A model generated the notes under the pieces. That model searched no databases. It saw only the letters and a list, made by a program, of their open reading frames with translations, and was not told the origin of the DNA. 64,000 nt of DNA from Bacillus sonorensis NBRC 101234 = KCTC 13918 (GTDB taxonomy: Bacteria > Bacillota > Bacilli > Bacillales > Bacillaceae). Location: the NCBI RefSeq assembly GCF_001592005.1, contig NZ_BCVZ01000002.1, positions 372,001-436,000 of the forward strand, read 5' to 3'. The translations under genes were made by a program, and so were the position numbers. Shown here piece by piece: positions 9,173-17,925 of the stretch; position 1 is the stretch's first letter; each line of letters starts with the position of its first letter.

Positions 9173-10171
9173 ATGGATCTTTTATTTGTGTTAACCATAC
9201 TGATTGTCATCTTTGCTTTGGCATTTGACTTTATCAACGGGTTCCATGATACTGCAAATGCGATCGCCACCTCGGTATCGACAAAAGCTTTAAAACCTAG
9301 GCACGCCATTATCATGGCTGCCCTAATGAACTTTGTCGGCGCCATGACGTTCACGGGGGTGGCGAAAACGATCACGAGCGATATCGCCGATCCTTTTAAA
9401 CTGCAGAACGGATCAGTGGTCATTCTGGCTGCTCTGATCGCCGGAATCACGTGGAATCTCGTCACATGGTACTTCGGCATTCCAAGCAGCTCTTCCCACG
9501 CGATTATTGGGGCGATTGCCGGAGCTGTTATCGCATCAGACGGATTCGGCGCGATTAAATACAGCGGATTTATTAAAATTATCGAAGCACTTATTTTATC
9601 ACCGATTCTCGCCTTTGTTGTAGGATATATCGTCTACACCATCGTCAAACTTATTTTTAAAAACAGCAACCTTGCCAAAACAAACAAGCAGTTCCGCCGG
9701 GTGCAAATCGCGACAGCGGCGCTGCAATCCTACACACACGGAACGAACGACGCCCAAAAATCGATGGGGATCATTACGATGGCATTGATTGCCGGCGGCA
9801 TGCACAACACGCACGATGTCCCTTTTTGGGTGCAATTCGCATGCGCCTTGGCCATGGGTCTTGGAACATCTGTCGGCGGCTGGAAAATCATTAAAACCGT
9901 CGGCGGCAAAATCATGAAGCTCCGCCCTGTCAACGGTGTTTCCGCCGACTTAACGGGCGCTGCGATCATCTTTGGGGCCACAATCATTCACTTGCCTGTC
10001 AGCACGACTCATGTTATTTCTTCATCGATTCTCGGAGTCGGCTCCGCCCACAGGGTGAAAGGCGTCAACTGGGGTACGGCCAAGCGAATGGTCATCACAT
10101 GGGTGATTACCCTTCCGATTGCAGGAACTCTCGGCGCATTTGCCTACTTTATTCTGGATTTGTTCTTTTAA
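9173..10171 (+). CDS. pit: Low-affinity inorganic phosphate transporter Pit
   Basis: Polytopic membrane phosphate:cation symporter, 332 residues. The two Pit signature repeats are clear: DFINGFHDTANAIATSVST near residue 18 and QSYTHGTNDAQKSMGII near residue 185, together with PVSTTHVISSSILGVG near the end. Second gene after ykaA (12-base gap) and followed by a strong terminator. In B. subtilis the same pair lies next to spoIIS and PBSX, an order preserved here in inverted orientation. Confidence 0.95.
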   Translation: MDLLFVLTILIVIFALAFDFINGFHDTANAIATSVSTKALKPRHAIIMAALMNFVGAMTFTGVAKTITSDIADPFKLQNGSVVILAALIAGITWNLVTWYFGIPSSSSHAIIGAIAGAVIASDGFGAIKYSGFIKIIEALILSPILAFVVGYIVYTIVKLIFKNSNLAKTNKQFRRVQIATAALQSYTHGTNDAQKSMGIITMALIAGGMHNTHDVPFWVQFACALAMGLGTSVGGWKIIKTVGGKIMKLRPVNGVSADLTGAAIIFGATIIHLPVSTTHVISSSILGVGSAHRVKGVNWGTAKRMVITWVITLPIAGTLGAFAYFILDLFF

Positions 10172-10179
10172 TACATCAG

Positions 10180-10214
10180 CTCCCGTCCAAAAACATCTGG
10201 GCGGGAGTTTTCAT
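10180..10214 (+). terminator. ykaA-pit terminator
   Basis: CTCCCGTCC/GGGCGGGAG hairpin at 10180-10207 followed by TTTTCATG, 8 bases after the pit stop. Confidence 0.8.
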
Positions 10215-10283
10215 GTTTAAGAGATTTTCGGCATATCTATAGAAGCAGTACTGCACTCATTTCTCGGGAAGAGGGAACAAGTC

Positions 10284-11030
10284 ATGCTGCTTTTTTATCA
10301 ATTCTCAGTTTGGGTTATCGTTCTGGCTTTGGCTCTGTACGTTTTTGCCGTGTGGCGCTTTGAAAAAAAGATGAAAGAAAAAACGATTGCCATCCGGAAA
10401 ACCTGGTATCTCCTTTATGTAATCGGCGCCGTGATTTACTGGACGTACAATCCGCAGTCCCTTTTTACAGACCCGCTTCATTATCTGATCGTCGCCGTTT
10501 TTTTCACGCTGACCGATGCATTTATTTTCTTAAACGCCTACTTTAAAAAACTGGGCAGCAATGAACTGGCGACAGACACAAGAGAGCTGCTCGAAGAAAA
10601 CAACGACCTGCTTCACACCTATCAAAACAGGCTGAAAACGTTCCAATACCTATTGAAAAACGAACCGATTCACATCTATTATGGAGATATAGAAGCTTAT
10701 GCAGAAGGCATTGAAAAACTCATTAAACGGTTTGCCGAAAAAATGAATATATCTGCCTCACTCTGTGAATATAATTCAGAGCAGAGCAAAGATCATTTGC
10801 TTGAACACATGGAAAACCGTTTCGCTGTTCAGGAAAAGCTGGAGCGAAAAGATGTATATTACGAAGAAAACGGAAAAATGGTCCTGATTCCATTTTCTAT
10901 CCATGAATACGACTATGTCATGAAACTGACTTCCGAGGACCTTGTCACTGAATTTGATTATCTTCTGTTTACTTCTTTAACGAGCATCTATGATCTCCTG
11001 CTACCATACGAAGAGGAAGGTGACGAATGA
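10284..11030 (+). CDS. spoIISA: SpoIISA membrane toxin
   Basis: Toxin of the SpoIIS system, which damages the cytoplasmic membrane unless bound by SpoIISB. 248 residues, the same length as the B. subtilis protein. Three N-terminal membrane helices (residues 5-23, 42-58, 68-88) precede a cytoplasmic GAF-like domain carrying TDTRELLEENNDLLHTY, KNEPIHIYYGDIEAYAEGI and EFDYLLFTSLTSIYDLLLP, all closely matching the family. It begins after GAAGAGGGA at 10268-10276. Its stop overlaps the spoIISB start region (ATGATG), typical of coupled toxin-antitoxin translation. Lies directly after ykaA-pit, as in B. subtilis. Confidence 0.95.
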   Translation: MLLFYQFSVWVIVLALALYVFAVWRFEKKMKEKTIAIRKTWYLLYVIGAVIYWTYNPQSLFTDPLHYLIVAVFFTLTDAFIFLNAYFKKLGSNELATDTRELLEENNDLLHTYQNRLKTFQYLLKNEPIHIYYGDIEAYAEGIEKLIKRFAEKMNISASLCEYNSEQSKDHLLEHMENRFAVQEKLERKDVYYEENGKMVLIPFSIHEYDYVMKLTSEDLVTEFDYLLFTSLTSIYDLLLPYEEEGDE

Positions 11031-11203
11031 TGGAGCCGGTTTTTCAGCACGACGAAGACCGTTCAATCAAGCGCGGCGCGTGGAAAGTATTTAAAAAACA
11101 ATCGAGAACAAATATCGCCAAATATGAACTCAGCCCTCATACCGAACGGATTTTCAGACAAAATGCACGGCTGATTGATGAGTATAAACGAAAAAATGCC
11201 TGA
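11030..11203 (+). CDS. spoIISB: SpoIISB antitoxin (small gene)
   Basis: Antitoxin that wraps the cytoplasmic domain of SpoIISA. 57 residues, hydrophilic, with the conserved C-terminal half SPHTERIFRQNARLIDEYKR that aligns to the B. subtilis antitoxin. Two adjacent ATG codons (11027, 11030) overlap the spoIISA stop; 11030 has the better 7-base distance from AGGAAGGTG. Too short for most gene callers. Its presence makes the module look intact. Confidence 0.92.
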   Translation: MEPVFQHDEDRSIKRGAWKVFKKQSRTNIAKYELSPHTERIFRQNARLIDEYKRKNA

Positions 11204-11206
11204 CTC

Positions 11207-11240
11207 AGGACGGGAAATTGCTCCCGTCCTTATTCCGTTT
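11207..11240 (+). terminator. spoIISAB terminator
   Basis: AGGACGGGA/TCCCGTCCT perfect 9-bp stem 3 bases after the spoIISB stop, followed by TTATTCCGTTTT. Confidence 0.75.
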
Positions 11241-11289
11241 TCCCCGTTCATACATACAATAAACCAAATGAATCCAATCAGGTGATGCT

Positions 11290-11421
11290 GTGAAAAAAAT
11301 GAAGAAGCATGTGAAACACGTCGATTTTGCAAAATTTGGCCTCTCAGACTATACGACTCTCCTCAGGAAAAGAAGCGAGAAGGTGATAAAGGCGTTAAAC
11401 AGACGAAAAAAGAAGAGCTGA
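11290..11421 (+). CDS. spoIISC: SpoIISC-like small basic protein
   Basis: A 43-residue, strongly basic open frame from GTG 11290 (AGGTGAT upstream) to TGA 11421, with central FAKFGLSDYTTLLRKRSEKV. In B. subtilis a third small gene, spoIISC (about 45 residues), lies at exactly this place behind spoIISB and can also neutralise SpoIISA; position, size and charge agree. I cannot recall the reference sequence well enough to confirm residue identity. It follows the spoIISAB terminator, so it likely has its own promoter. An alternative ATG lies 3 codons downstream. Confidence 0.7.
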   Translation: MKKMKKHVKHVDFAKFGLSDYTTLLRKRSEKVIKALNRRKKKS

Positions 11422-11424
11422 CCC

Positions 11425-11465
11425 GCAAAAAACCCCAGCTTGGCATGACGGCAATCCAAGCTGGG
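11425..11465 (-). terminator. Terminator of the uronate operon (possibly bidirectional)
   Basis: CCCAGCTTGG/CCAAGCTGGG perfect 10-bp stem (11434-11465). Minus-strand exit is GGTTTTTT, ending the MFS gene; the plus-strand exit has only CCCTTTT, so termination of spoIISC is weaker. Confidence 0.8.
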
Positions 11466-11502
11466 AATTCCCTTTTGATGTCAGCGCTTTCAAAATGATT
11501 TG

Positions 11503-12771
11503 CTATGATAAAAAATGTTCTTCTGATGAGAGCGATTGCGGCAACCGATCAGCCTTTATCGGTTTTACAAAGAATGCGACGCAAAGCGAACCTGCCACCG
11601 CAAGCCCCCCGGCAAGCAAAAACGCGCTCGTAAAGGCGCCGCTGTACTCTACAATGAATCCCGTGACAGTCGGTCCGATAATCCCTGACGTATTTGCGAG
11701 AAAATGCATGAACCCGCCCACACCCCCGACACGGTCAGGATGGACGATATCCTGAATAATCGCCCAATACGTGATGCCTGTCAAATATAAAAAGAAAACG
11801 GACAATGCCACTAATGCGACCGCTCCGTATGCCGTCGTCACCACTCCGGCCACCCCGATGCATACCGCCGCCGCCAAAAGACAAACGACAAGAACAGCTT
11901 TTCTCGAAAACATCTGCTTCCCCGTCACCTTGAAGATATAATCTGAAATAAATCCGCCTAATGCAAGACCGATAAACCCGACAACCCAAGGAATGATCGT
12001 CGCTATGCTCATATCGTGGATGCTCAGCCCGCGGGCGGTCGTTAAATAGCTCGGAAACCATGTTAAGAAGAAGAACAGAATGTAATTATATGAGAAAAAA
12101 GCAAATGCGGTAAAAAGGATCGTCGGCTGTTTTAAATAAAAGGACAACGGAATGCCGGCCCCTTTTTCCCGAGGCTCTTCTTTCCCCTCGACAGCGCTTT
12201 GAACCCCTGTCGGCCTGTCTTTTATAAGCGTCATCCAAAACCAGGTCCAAATCAGTCCAATCAGCATAATGAGAACAAAGGAAGCTTTCCAGCCCCAATG
12301 GATCGCAATCAGCCCGACGATCGGCCCCGACACAGCCCCTCCGAGCGGAGTTCCGCACATGGCCATTCCGAGCGCCCTCGCCCTTTCCTTTTTCGGAAAC
12401 CAATTGTTGACCGCCTTGCTTGTGGCTGCTGAAAGAGGACCTTCTCCCATTCCAAAGATGACGCGGATGATAAACAATGAAGCAAAGTTGTATGTTAGCG
12501 CAATGGCTCCGCTGAATACCGACCATACAACCATTGCCGCCGATAACGTATGTTTTGCTCCATATTTGTCAGAAGCCCAGCCGCCAATGAAATTAAACAC
12601 CGCATATCCGATGAAAAAGCTGCTGAACAGCATCCCCATTTGCGCGGGGCTGATGTGCAGGTCTTCCTGAATAAACGGGGCGGCGACAGACAGCGCCGAA
12701 CGATCCAAGTAATTAATCACCCCTGCCAAAAAAAGCATCACAAGCACAAAGCCACGGCCGTTTGAAAACAT
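11503..12771 (-). CDS. MFS hexuronate/aldonate transporter (ACS family)
   Basis: Twelve-helix proton symporter of the anion:cation symporter group (ExuT/GudP/LgoT type), 422 residues. MFS signatures are GGWASDKYGAKHTL between helices 2 and 3 and the NYLDRSALSVAAPFI opening typical of hexuronate and glucarate carriers. ATG 12771 is chosen over 12792 because AAAGAGGGG precedes it with good spacing. Last gene of the uronate operon, 27 bases after a zinc dehydrogenase. Substrate is inferred from the cluster: a hexuronate, or an aldonate such as L-galactonate. Confidence 0.85.
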   Translation of the reverse strand: MFSNGRGFVLVMLFLAGVINYLDRSALSVAAPFIQEDLHISPAQMGMLFSSFFIGYAVFNFIGGWASDKYGAKHTLSAAMVVWSVFSGAIALTYNFASLFIIRVIFGMGEGPLSAATSKAVNNWFPKKERARALGMAMCGTPLGGAVSGPIVGLIAIHWGWKASFVLIMLIGLIWTWFWMTLIKDRPTGVQSAVEGKEEPREKGAGIPLSFYLKQPTILFTAFAFFSYNYILFFFLTWFPSYLTTARGLSIHDMSIATIIPWVVGFIGLALGGFISDYIFKVTGKQMFSRKAVLVVCLLAAAVCIGVAGVVTTAYGAVALVALSVFFLYLTGITYWAIIQDIVHPDRVGGVGGFMHFLANTSGIIGPTVTGFIVEYSGAFTSAFLLAGGLAVAGSLCVAFFVKPIKADRLPQSLSSEEHFLS

Positions 12772-12798
12772 GGGCAACCCCTCTTTCTGCATTTTTGC

Positions 12799-13815
12799 TC
12801 ATTCCGACAAACCGATTACAACCTTCACCGGATTTCCTTCTCGAGCAAGCGCTGATTCAATGCCGGAAGCAACCCTGCTGAACGGAAGGTATCCGGTAAT
12901 AAAACGCTCCGCGTCGGCCAAGCCGTCCGCAATGGTTTGAATCACCATTTCAAAATCGCTCCGCAAAGCATTTCGGCTCGACAATATGGTCAGCTCTCTC
13001 TTGTGAAACTCGGGGTCCGGAAACGAAAGGTGATCCTTGACAAGCCCGGCAAATACAAGACGTCCCCCGTGCGCGGTGTACTTGTAAGCCTCGTTCATGG
13101 AAGCGGAATGGCCTGTCGCATCGAAAACCGCTTGAGGAAAATCGCCGCCTGTGATCCGCTTGATCTCAGCCCATGCACGGTCCCCCGCAATGACGGCTTC
13201 ATCAGCCTCCGCCCACATCCGGCTGAATGCCAGACGTTCTTGGCGGATATCCATCGCGATCACTTTTGCCCCTTTCAATTTGGAAAATTTCATCACGCTG
13301 AGCCCGATGGGCCCCGCTCCAATGACAAGCACAGTTTCTCCTTTTTGGACATCCGCCCTTCTGACGGCATGGGCACCAATACTTAAACACTCGACGACCG
13401 CCGCTTCGCTGTATGTCAGATTCTCCGTTTTGATCAAGCAGTCCGCAGGAATCTTCACATACTCCTGCATCCCTCCGTCAATATGAACCCCGAGCACTTT
13501 AAGATTCATGCAGCAATTGGGCCTGCCGCTTCGGCAGGCGGCACAGCTCCCGCATTCCAAATAAGGAATGACTGTGACCGGGTCGCCCGGCTTCAGATTC
13601 TTGGATCCGTGAATGTCGGCAATTTCGCCTGCCAGCTCATGACCAAGCACCCTTGGATATGAAAAATACGGCTGTCTGCCGCAATAGGCGTGAAAATCAG
13701 TCCCGCAGATGCCTATGCGTTTGATTTTGACCAGTGCTTCACCATCAGTCGGTTCAGGCTCTTTCACTTCGATCATGCTGAAATGATAAGGTTTTTCACA
13801 CACGATTTGTTTCAT
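12799..13815 (-). CDS. Zinc-dependent alcohol/polyol dehydrogenase (LgoD/YjmD-like)
   Basis: Medium-chain dehydrogenase of 338 residues. Catalytic zinc ligands are in GICGTDFHAY and GHELAGE; the structural zinc site is CGSCAACRSGRPNCC; the Rossmann motif is GAGPIGLS near residue 170. ATG 13815 is set by AGGAGGGC; the frame is open further upstream into the next gene. Such enzymes in uronate clusters oxidise L-galactonate or similar aldonates to tagaturonate or fructuronate. A second, divergent paralogue sits at the start of the same operon, so the two probably act on different substrates. Exact substrate unproven. Confidence 0.82.
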   Translation of the reverse strand: MKQIVCEKPYHFSMIEVKEPEPTDGEALVKIKRIGICGTDFHAYCGRQPYFSYPRVLGHELAGEIADIHGSKNLKPGDPVTVIPYLECGSCAACRSGRPNCCMNLKVLGVHIDGGMQEYVKIPADCLIKTENLTYSEAAVVECLSIGAHAVRRADVQKGETVLVIGAGPIGLSVMKFSKLKGAKVIAMDIRQERLAFSRMWAEADEAVIAGDRAWAEIKRITGGDFPQAVFDATGHSASMNEAYKYTAHGGRLVFAGLVKDHLSFPDPEFHKRELTILSSRNALRSDFEMVIQTIADGLADAERFITGYLPFSRVASGIESALAREGNPVKVVIGLSE

Positions 13816-13834
13816 CCGGTTCGCCCTCCTATCA

Positions 13835-14683
13835 CTAGACTCCCGTATAAGCCATAAACCCTCCATCAACCGGTACTGTAATGCCCGTGACAAAGCCTGA
13901 CATCCCTTCATCCGCCAGCCATAGCAAAGTTCCCAATAAATCTTCAGGCTGTCCAAACCGTTTCATTGGAGTGCGTGAGATAATCTTTTCCGCTCTCTGC
14001 GTCAATCCGCCGTTATCGTCAAGTAGAAGCCGCTCGTTTTGTTTGGTCAGGAAAAAGCCCGGAGCAATGGCATTGACGCGGATTCCCGTTTCAGCCAAAT
14101 AGACGGCAAGCCACTTTGTAAAATTTTCAATGCCGGCCTTTGCGGCGCTGTATGCGGGTACTTTCGTCATCGGGACCTGGGCGCTCATCGAGGAGATATT
14201 GATGACTGAAGCCCCCTTTCTGTTCAACATCGTTTTCGTAAATCGTTGCGTTGGAATAAAGGAACCGAGAAAATTTAAATTGAAAACAAATTGAAAATCT
14301 TCGACTTGCAAATCAAAAAACGTGGTGACATGTTCGTGTAAGAGGTGATCCGGATGCAGGGTTTCATTCGATGTCGTTGCATTTGGCTGGTTGCCGCCGG
14401 CTCCGTTGATCAGCAGATCGCAGCCGCCGAAACGTTGTGTTACGAGATGCTCCGCCCGTTCAACGCTTTTTTCATTTAGCACGTCACACTCGACTGCGAT
14501 CGCCTCGCCGCCGGCATTCTGTATTTCGCCGGCTACAAGCTCCCCGTTTTCAACATTCCGGTTCAGGATCGCAACCTTCATGCCTTGGCGCCCGAGTTCC
14601 CGCGCCATTTCGCCGCAAAGCACGCCGCTGCCGCCGGTGATGACAGCCGTTTTTCCCTTTAAATATTGATGGATTTCAAGCAT
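13835..14683 (-). CDS. SDR-family fructuronate reductase / mannonate oxidoreductase (YjmF-like)
   Basis: Short-chain dehydrogenase of 282 residues, Bacillus-type UxuB/YjmF. NAD-binding [12 protein letters not shown] near residue 17, NGAGG at about 88, catalytic Ser in [13 protein letters not shown] catalytic Tyr-Lys, and PGFFLTKQN. It interconverts fructuronate and mannonate, one step before UxuA. Start ATG 14683 lies inside the end of uxuA (25-base overlap), indicating coupled translation. The longer frame from 14731 adds only uxuA-overlapping residues. Confidence 0.88.
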   Translation of the reverse strand: MLEIHQYLKGKTAVITGGSGVLCGEMARELGRQGMKVAILNRNVENGELVAGEIQNAGGEAIAVECDVLNEKSVERAEHLVTQRFGGCDLLINGAGGNQPNATTSNETLHPDHLLHEHVTTFFDLQVEDFQFVFNLNFLGSFIPTQRFTKTMLNRKGASVINISSMSAQVPMTKVPAYSAAKAGIENFTKWLAVYLAETGIRVNAIAPGFFLTKQNERLLLDDNGGLTQRAEKIISRTPMKRFGQPEDLLGTLLWLADEGMSGFVTGITVPVDGGFMAYTGV

Positions 14684-15756
14684 TGTGAAGCCCCCCGTTT
14701 TTCTCTTTCCAGCGAATCCCAAATGCCCCATAAATACATGATTCCTAGCGCCCTGTCATACAGCCCGTATCCCGGCCTGCAATTTTCATTCCAAATGTGG
14801 CGCCCGTGGTCAGGACGCACATAGCCTGAAAAGCCTATGTCATGATAGGCTTTGACAATCCCGCAAATATCAACAGAACCATCCGTCGTCCTATGGGACG
14901 TTTCGATAAAATCTTGATTGTCATAAACTTTCACATTGCGGATATGTGCGAACGGAATCCGATCAGGATACGTTTTGATAATCCGGATAATATCGTTTTC
15001 CAGATTGGCGCCTAAGGAGCCGCTGCAAAGGGTGACGCCGTTGGAAGGATCGTCAACAAGCCGAAGCAGACGCCCGATGCTTTCCCCGGAGGTGATAATG
15101 CGTGGAAGCCCGAAAACCGGCCATGGCGGATCATCCGGATGAATCGCCATTTTGATCCCGCAGCGCGCAGCGGTTGGAATGATCTGCTCCAAAAAGTATT
15201 GAAGATGGTTCCACAAATCCTCTTCTGTCACGTGTTGATACGCTTCAAAAAGCTTTGTCAAATGTTCCAGCCGCTCAGGCTCCCAGCCCGGCATCGTAAA
15301 TTCCACGTTGTTTGCGATTTTATCAACAAGTTCAAAAGGATCGATTTGGTCGACTTTTGCGTGTTCATAAAACAAGGCGGTCGAACCGTCTTCCGCTTTT
15401 CTGTACAAATCGGTACGGAGCCAGTCAAATACCGGCATAAAATTGTAGCAGATCACTTTCACGCCCGCCTTGGCCAGGTTTTCGATTGTTCGTTTGTACC
15501 TTTCGATATAACGATCCTTCGTCGGCAGTCCAAGCTTAATATCCTCATGAATGTTAACGCTTTCAACAACATCGGTGTGAAAGCCGTGCTCTCCGCAAAC
15601 CCGCTTGATCTCCATGATATCTTCCAGCGGCCATTCCTCACCTGCGGGGAGATGATGAAGCGCCCAAACGATCCCTTCAACACCTGGTATTTGCCTGATT
15701 TGCTCAAGGGTGACGGTATCATTTCCTTTTCCATACCATCTGAACACCATTTTCAT
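14659..15756 (-). CDS. uxuA: Mannonate dehydratase UxuA
   Basis: Converts D-mannonate to 2-keto-3-deoxygluconate in uronate catabolism, Mn-dependent TIM-barrel enzyme of 365 residues. The N-terminus [20 protein letters not shown], the segment [18 protein letters not shown] and the metal-site region [11 protein letters not shown] are diagnostic. Start ATG 15756 follows GGAGG with 8-base spacing. Lies 16 bases after the upstream dehydrogenase and overlaps the SDR gene, so it is mid-operon. No uxaC or KDG kinase/aldolase is visible in the window; these must be elsewhere. Confidence 0.95.
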   Translation of the reverse strand: MKMVFRWYGKGNDTVTLEQIRQIPGVEGIVWALHHLPAGEEWPLEDIMEIKRVCGEHGFHTDVVESVNIHEDIKLGLPTKDRYIERYKRTIENLAKAGVKVICYNFMPVFDWLRTDLYRKAEDGSTALFYEHAKVDQIDPFELVDKIANNVEFTMPGWEPERLEHLTKLFEAYQHVTEEDLWNHLQYFLEQIIPTAARCGIKMAIHPDDPPWPVFGLPRIITSGESIGRLLRLVDDPSNGVTLCSGSLGANLENDIIRIIKTYPDRIPFAHIRNVKVYDNQDFIETSHRTTDGSVDICGIVKAYHDIGFSGYVRPDHGRHIWNENCRPGYGLYDRALGIMYLWGIWDSLEREKRGASQCLKSINI

Positions 15757-15772
15757 CGCTTGCCCCTCCAGT

Positions 15773-16789
15773 TCAATAAGATAATATGATTTTTGTCACC
15801 TGATCGGGATGGTTCTTCGCTTTTTTCAGCGCCTCTTCGATTTTCGTAAACGGCATGATTTCAGTGATGAAAGATTCGGCCAGCTGCGGATTCCTATGCA
15901 AAAATCGAATGACATCCGGAAATTGATTGACGCTGTGCTTTGTTCCGTGTATTTCAATATCTTTCTTTGTCAGAAGGAGGCCAGGGACCGTCACATGTTC
16001 TCCTGTTAAGCCGACAATGACAATTCTCCCGCCCGCAGCAGCTAAATATATGGATTGTTCGATGGTCGCGGGAATTCCTGCCGCTTCGATGACAATGCCG
16101 GCGCCTTCCCCATTCGTCAGCTTGGAAACAGTGTGTTCCGCATTTTCTTCATGTGGATGAATAACCGTATCAGCGCCGAATGATTTCGCCAGCTCCAGAC
16201 GTTCGCGTACTGGATCAACGGCGATCACAACCGCTTGAAACCGTTTTTTAATCTGTCCCAAAATCGTTAATCCTATCGGACCCATCCCCAATATGACAAC
16301 CGTTTCACCGCTATGAATGTTTGCGCGCGTGATCGCTTGGGCACCAATCGCAAACGGCTCGCATAAAGCGCCCGTCGCAAAATCCATCTGTTCCGGAATG
16401 GGATGAACATGCGTTTCCGGGACGGTGATATAATCCGCAAATCCCCCTCTGCGCACTGACCCGATCATATCAATGTTCACACAGGCATTCGTTCTCCCTT
16501 TTCGGCAGGGATAGCAGCTTCCGCACGGAATGGCAGGTTCAATCACGACCCGTTCCCCAGGCGATCTGCCCTTCACCTGAGCCCCGGTTTTTTCAATGAT
16601 GCCGGACAGCTCATGTCCAAAGATTTGCGGATATTGTGCATAAGGGTTTGAGCCGTCGTAAAAATGCACATCGCTTCCGCAAATACCGGCGGCCTTGACT
16701 TTCACAAGAACTTCATGGCCGCCGGGCTCGGGACGGGGCAGGTCTTGAAAAACAATCGAAAAGGGCTTTGTCATTACCGCTGCTTTCAT
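15773..16789 (-). CDS. Zinc-dependent sugar acid/polyol dehydrogenase
   Basis: Medium-chain zinc dehydrogenase of 338 residues. GICGSDVHFYDG and GHELSGI supply catalytic zinc; CGSCYPCRKGRTNAC the structural zinc; GMGPIGLTI the NAD site. It resembles L-galactonate-5-dehydrogenase and threonine/sorbitol dehydrogenases. First catabolic gene after the GntR regulator (13-base gap), start ATG 16789 with AAGGAGG. Its position at the head of the operon suggests it handles the inducing substrate; L-galactonate is the best guess by analogy to the enteric lgo genes, but this is inference. Confidence 0.82.
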   Translation of the reverse strand: MKAAVMTKPFSIVFQDLPRPEPGGHEVLVKVKAAGICGSDVHFYDGSNPYAQYPQIFGHELSGIIEKTGAQVKGRSPGERVVIEPAIPCGSCYPCRKGRTNACVNIDMIGSVRRGGFADYITVPETHVHPIPEQMDFATGALCEPFAIGAQAITRANIHSGETVVILGMGPIGLTILGQIKKRFQAVVIAVDPVRERLELAKSFGADTVIHPHEENAEHTVSKLTNGEGAGIVIEAAGIPATIEQSIYLAAAGGRIVIVGLTGEHVTVPGLLLTKKDIEIHGTKHSVNQFPDVIRFLHRNPQLAESFITEIMPFTKIEEALKKAKNHPDQVTKIILSY

Positions 16790-16802
16790 GCAGCCCCTCC
16801 TT

Positions 16803-17489
16803 TTAAAGCGCTTTCTTTTTAAAATAACCGGGAAATTCTTCGATCAGCATCTCCTTATCCACAATGACCAGCTTTAAATGCTCTTCAGCAATCCGGCGGG
16901 CTTCTGACGGCTGTTGTGCTTTGATCGCTTTGATGAGGGCCGCGTGCTGCTCATAAATCGTGTCCCAGTTAAAATCTGCAGCAAGTCTTAAAAAGCGGAT
17001 TCTCCTAAACGGTACGTTCATTTGCTCGATCGCTGACCAAATATTCGCTTTGCGGCATCCTTCAAAAATCATTTTGTGAAACGCTTCATCCAAATCAAAC
17101 AGACTCTCATAATTTTTCTGATCGATCGACATCTCCTGCATCTTCACATTTTGCTCAAGCTCGATCATCGTTTGCCCCGGGAAATCTCGGCACGCTAATT
17201 CGGCAACCGCCTTTTCAAGGTTTTCCCTCATAAATCTCGCTTCCTCCACCAAATCAAGGTCGATCAGCGATACCCGCGTTCCTTTTTGAGGATAAATTTC
17301 AAGCAGCCCTTCTTTTGACAGCTGAAGAAAAGCTTCCCTGACCGGCGTTCTGCTCACCTCATATTTTTCGGAAATTTCTTTTTCAGAAATGTGGCTTCCC
17401 GGTATGAGCCGAAATTTCATAATCTCTTCCTTAAGCAAATAATAAACCTGATCCCTTGTAGACCGTACGCTTGAGTGAGTGATGTTCAT
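16803..17489 (-). CDS. GntR/FadR-family (FCD) regulator of the uronate operon
   Basis: Transcriptional regulator of 228 residues. Winged helix at residues 8-75 (VYYLLKEEIMKFRLIPGSHI, SRTPVREAFLQLSKEGLLEI) followed by a six-helix FCD ligand domain with metal-ligand pattern (FHKMIF, EEHLKL). First gene of the six-gene operon, start ATG 17489 behind GGGAGGTG. A perfect 24-bp palindrome lies about 25 bases upstream of the start, so autorepression relieved by a sugar acid (as for ExuR/UxuR/LgoR) is likely. The frame is open to 17582 but that part contains the operator. Confidence 0.9.
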   Translation of the reverse strand: MNITHSSVRSTRDQVYYLLKEEIMKFRLIPGSHISEKEISEKYEVSRTPVREAFLQLSKEGLLEIYPQKGTRVSLIDLDLVEEARFMRENLEKAVAELACRDFPGQTMIELEQNVKMQEMSIDQKNYESLFDLDEAFHKMIFEGCRKANIWSAIEQMNVPFRRIRFLRLAADFNWDTIYEQHAALIKAIKAQQPSEARRIAEEHLKLVIVDKEMLIEEFPGYFKKKAL

Positions 17490-17512
17490 GATCCCACCTC
17501 CCTTCTTTCTTA

Positions 17513-17536
17513 TACTACCATACTTGTATGGTAGTA
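17513..17536 (-). promoter_or_regulatory. Operator of the GntR-type regulator
   Basis: Perfect inverted repeat TACTACCATAC-TT-GTATGGTAGTA, 11-bp arms and 2-base centre, just ahead of the ribosome site of the GntR gene. The core TGGTA/TACCA is typical of FadR-subfamily uronate regulators. An extra half-site GGTAG follows at 17537-17542. Confidence 0.82.
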
Positions 17537-17635
17537 CGGTAGCTGTTTTTTGAAAGTTCAAAAATAAAAAGGCGAACTTCATATGTTAAAATTTTGATGT
17601 TGGCAAACTATTGTTGTGGGAGTGACCAGCACACA

Positions 17636-17866
17636 ATGCTTATTTTTTTCGGTAAGTTTGTCTTACTCTATTTTTTCTGTTCAGTTGGATTTTCTATATT
17701 TAAGGTTATGTATTATAACATTGGAAAAAATCTTGTTAAAAAGACAGCTGAAGGCACAAAAATGAATTGGGCAATGAATGTTCTCGTTAAAAACGGTACG
17801 AAAATGGATGGGGACGATTACTTTATGACGGCTGTTTTGGCAGGTTTATTTGCGATTTATTTATGA
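17636..17866 (+). CDS. Small hydrophobic protein, unrecognised
   Basis: A 76-residue open frame with a hydrophobic segment at residues 1-25 (MLIFFGKFVLLYFFCSVGFS) and a second at the C-terminus. I do not recognise it. The first in-frame ATG is at 17597, but ATG 17636 better matches the start of the membrane segment; neither has an ideal ribosome site (GGGAG lies 13 bases before 17636). A hairpin terminator directly follows, which supports expression. It lies between the uronate operon and the prophage lysis genes. Confidence 0.45.
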   Translation: MLIFFGKFVLLYFFCSVGFSIFKVMYYNIGKNLVKKTAEGTKMNWAMNVLVKNGTKMDGDDYFMTAVLAGLFAIYL

Positions 17867-17893
17867 AAAGTTCCTGGACAATTCGATACCCGC

Positions 17894-17925
17894 AGGCTCT
17901 CATGACAGAGAGCCTGTTTATTTTA
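17894..17925 (+). terminator. Terminator after the small membrane gene
   Basis: AGGCTCTC/GAGAGCCT perfect 8-bp stem, ATGACA loop, then GTTTATTTTAAT. Overlaps the last codons of the convergent amidase gene. Confidence 0.7.
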
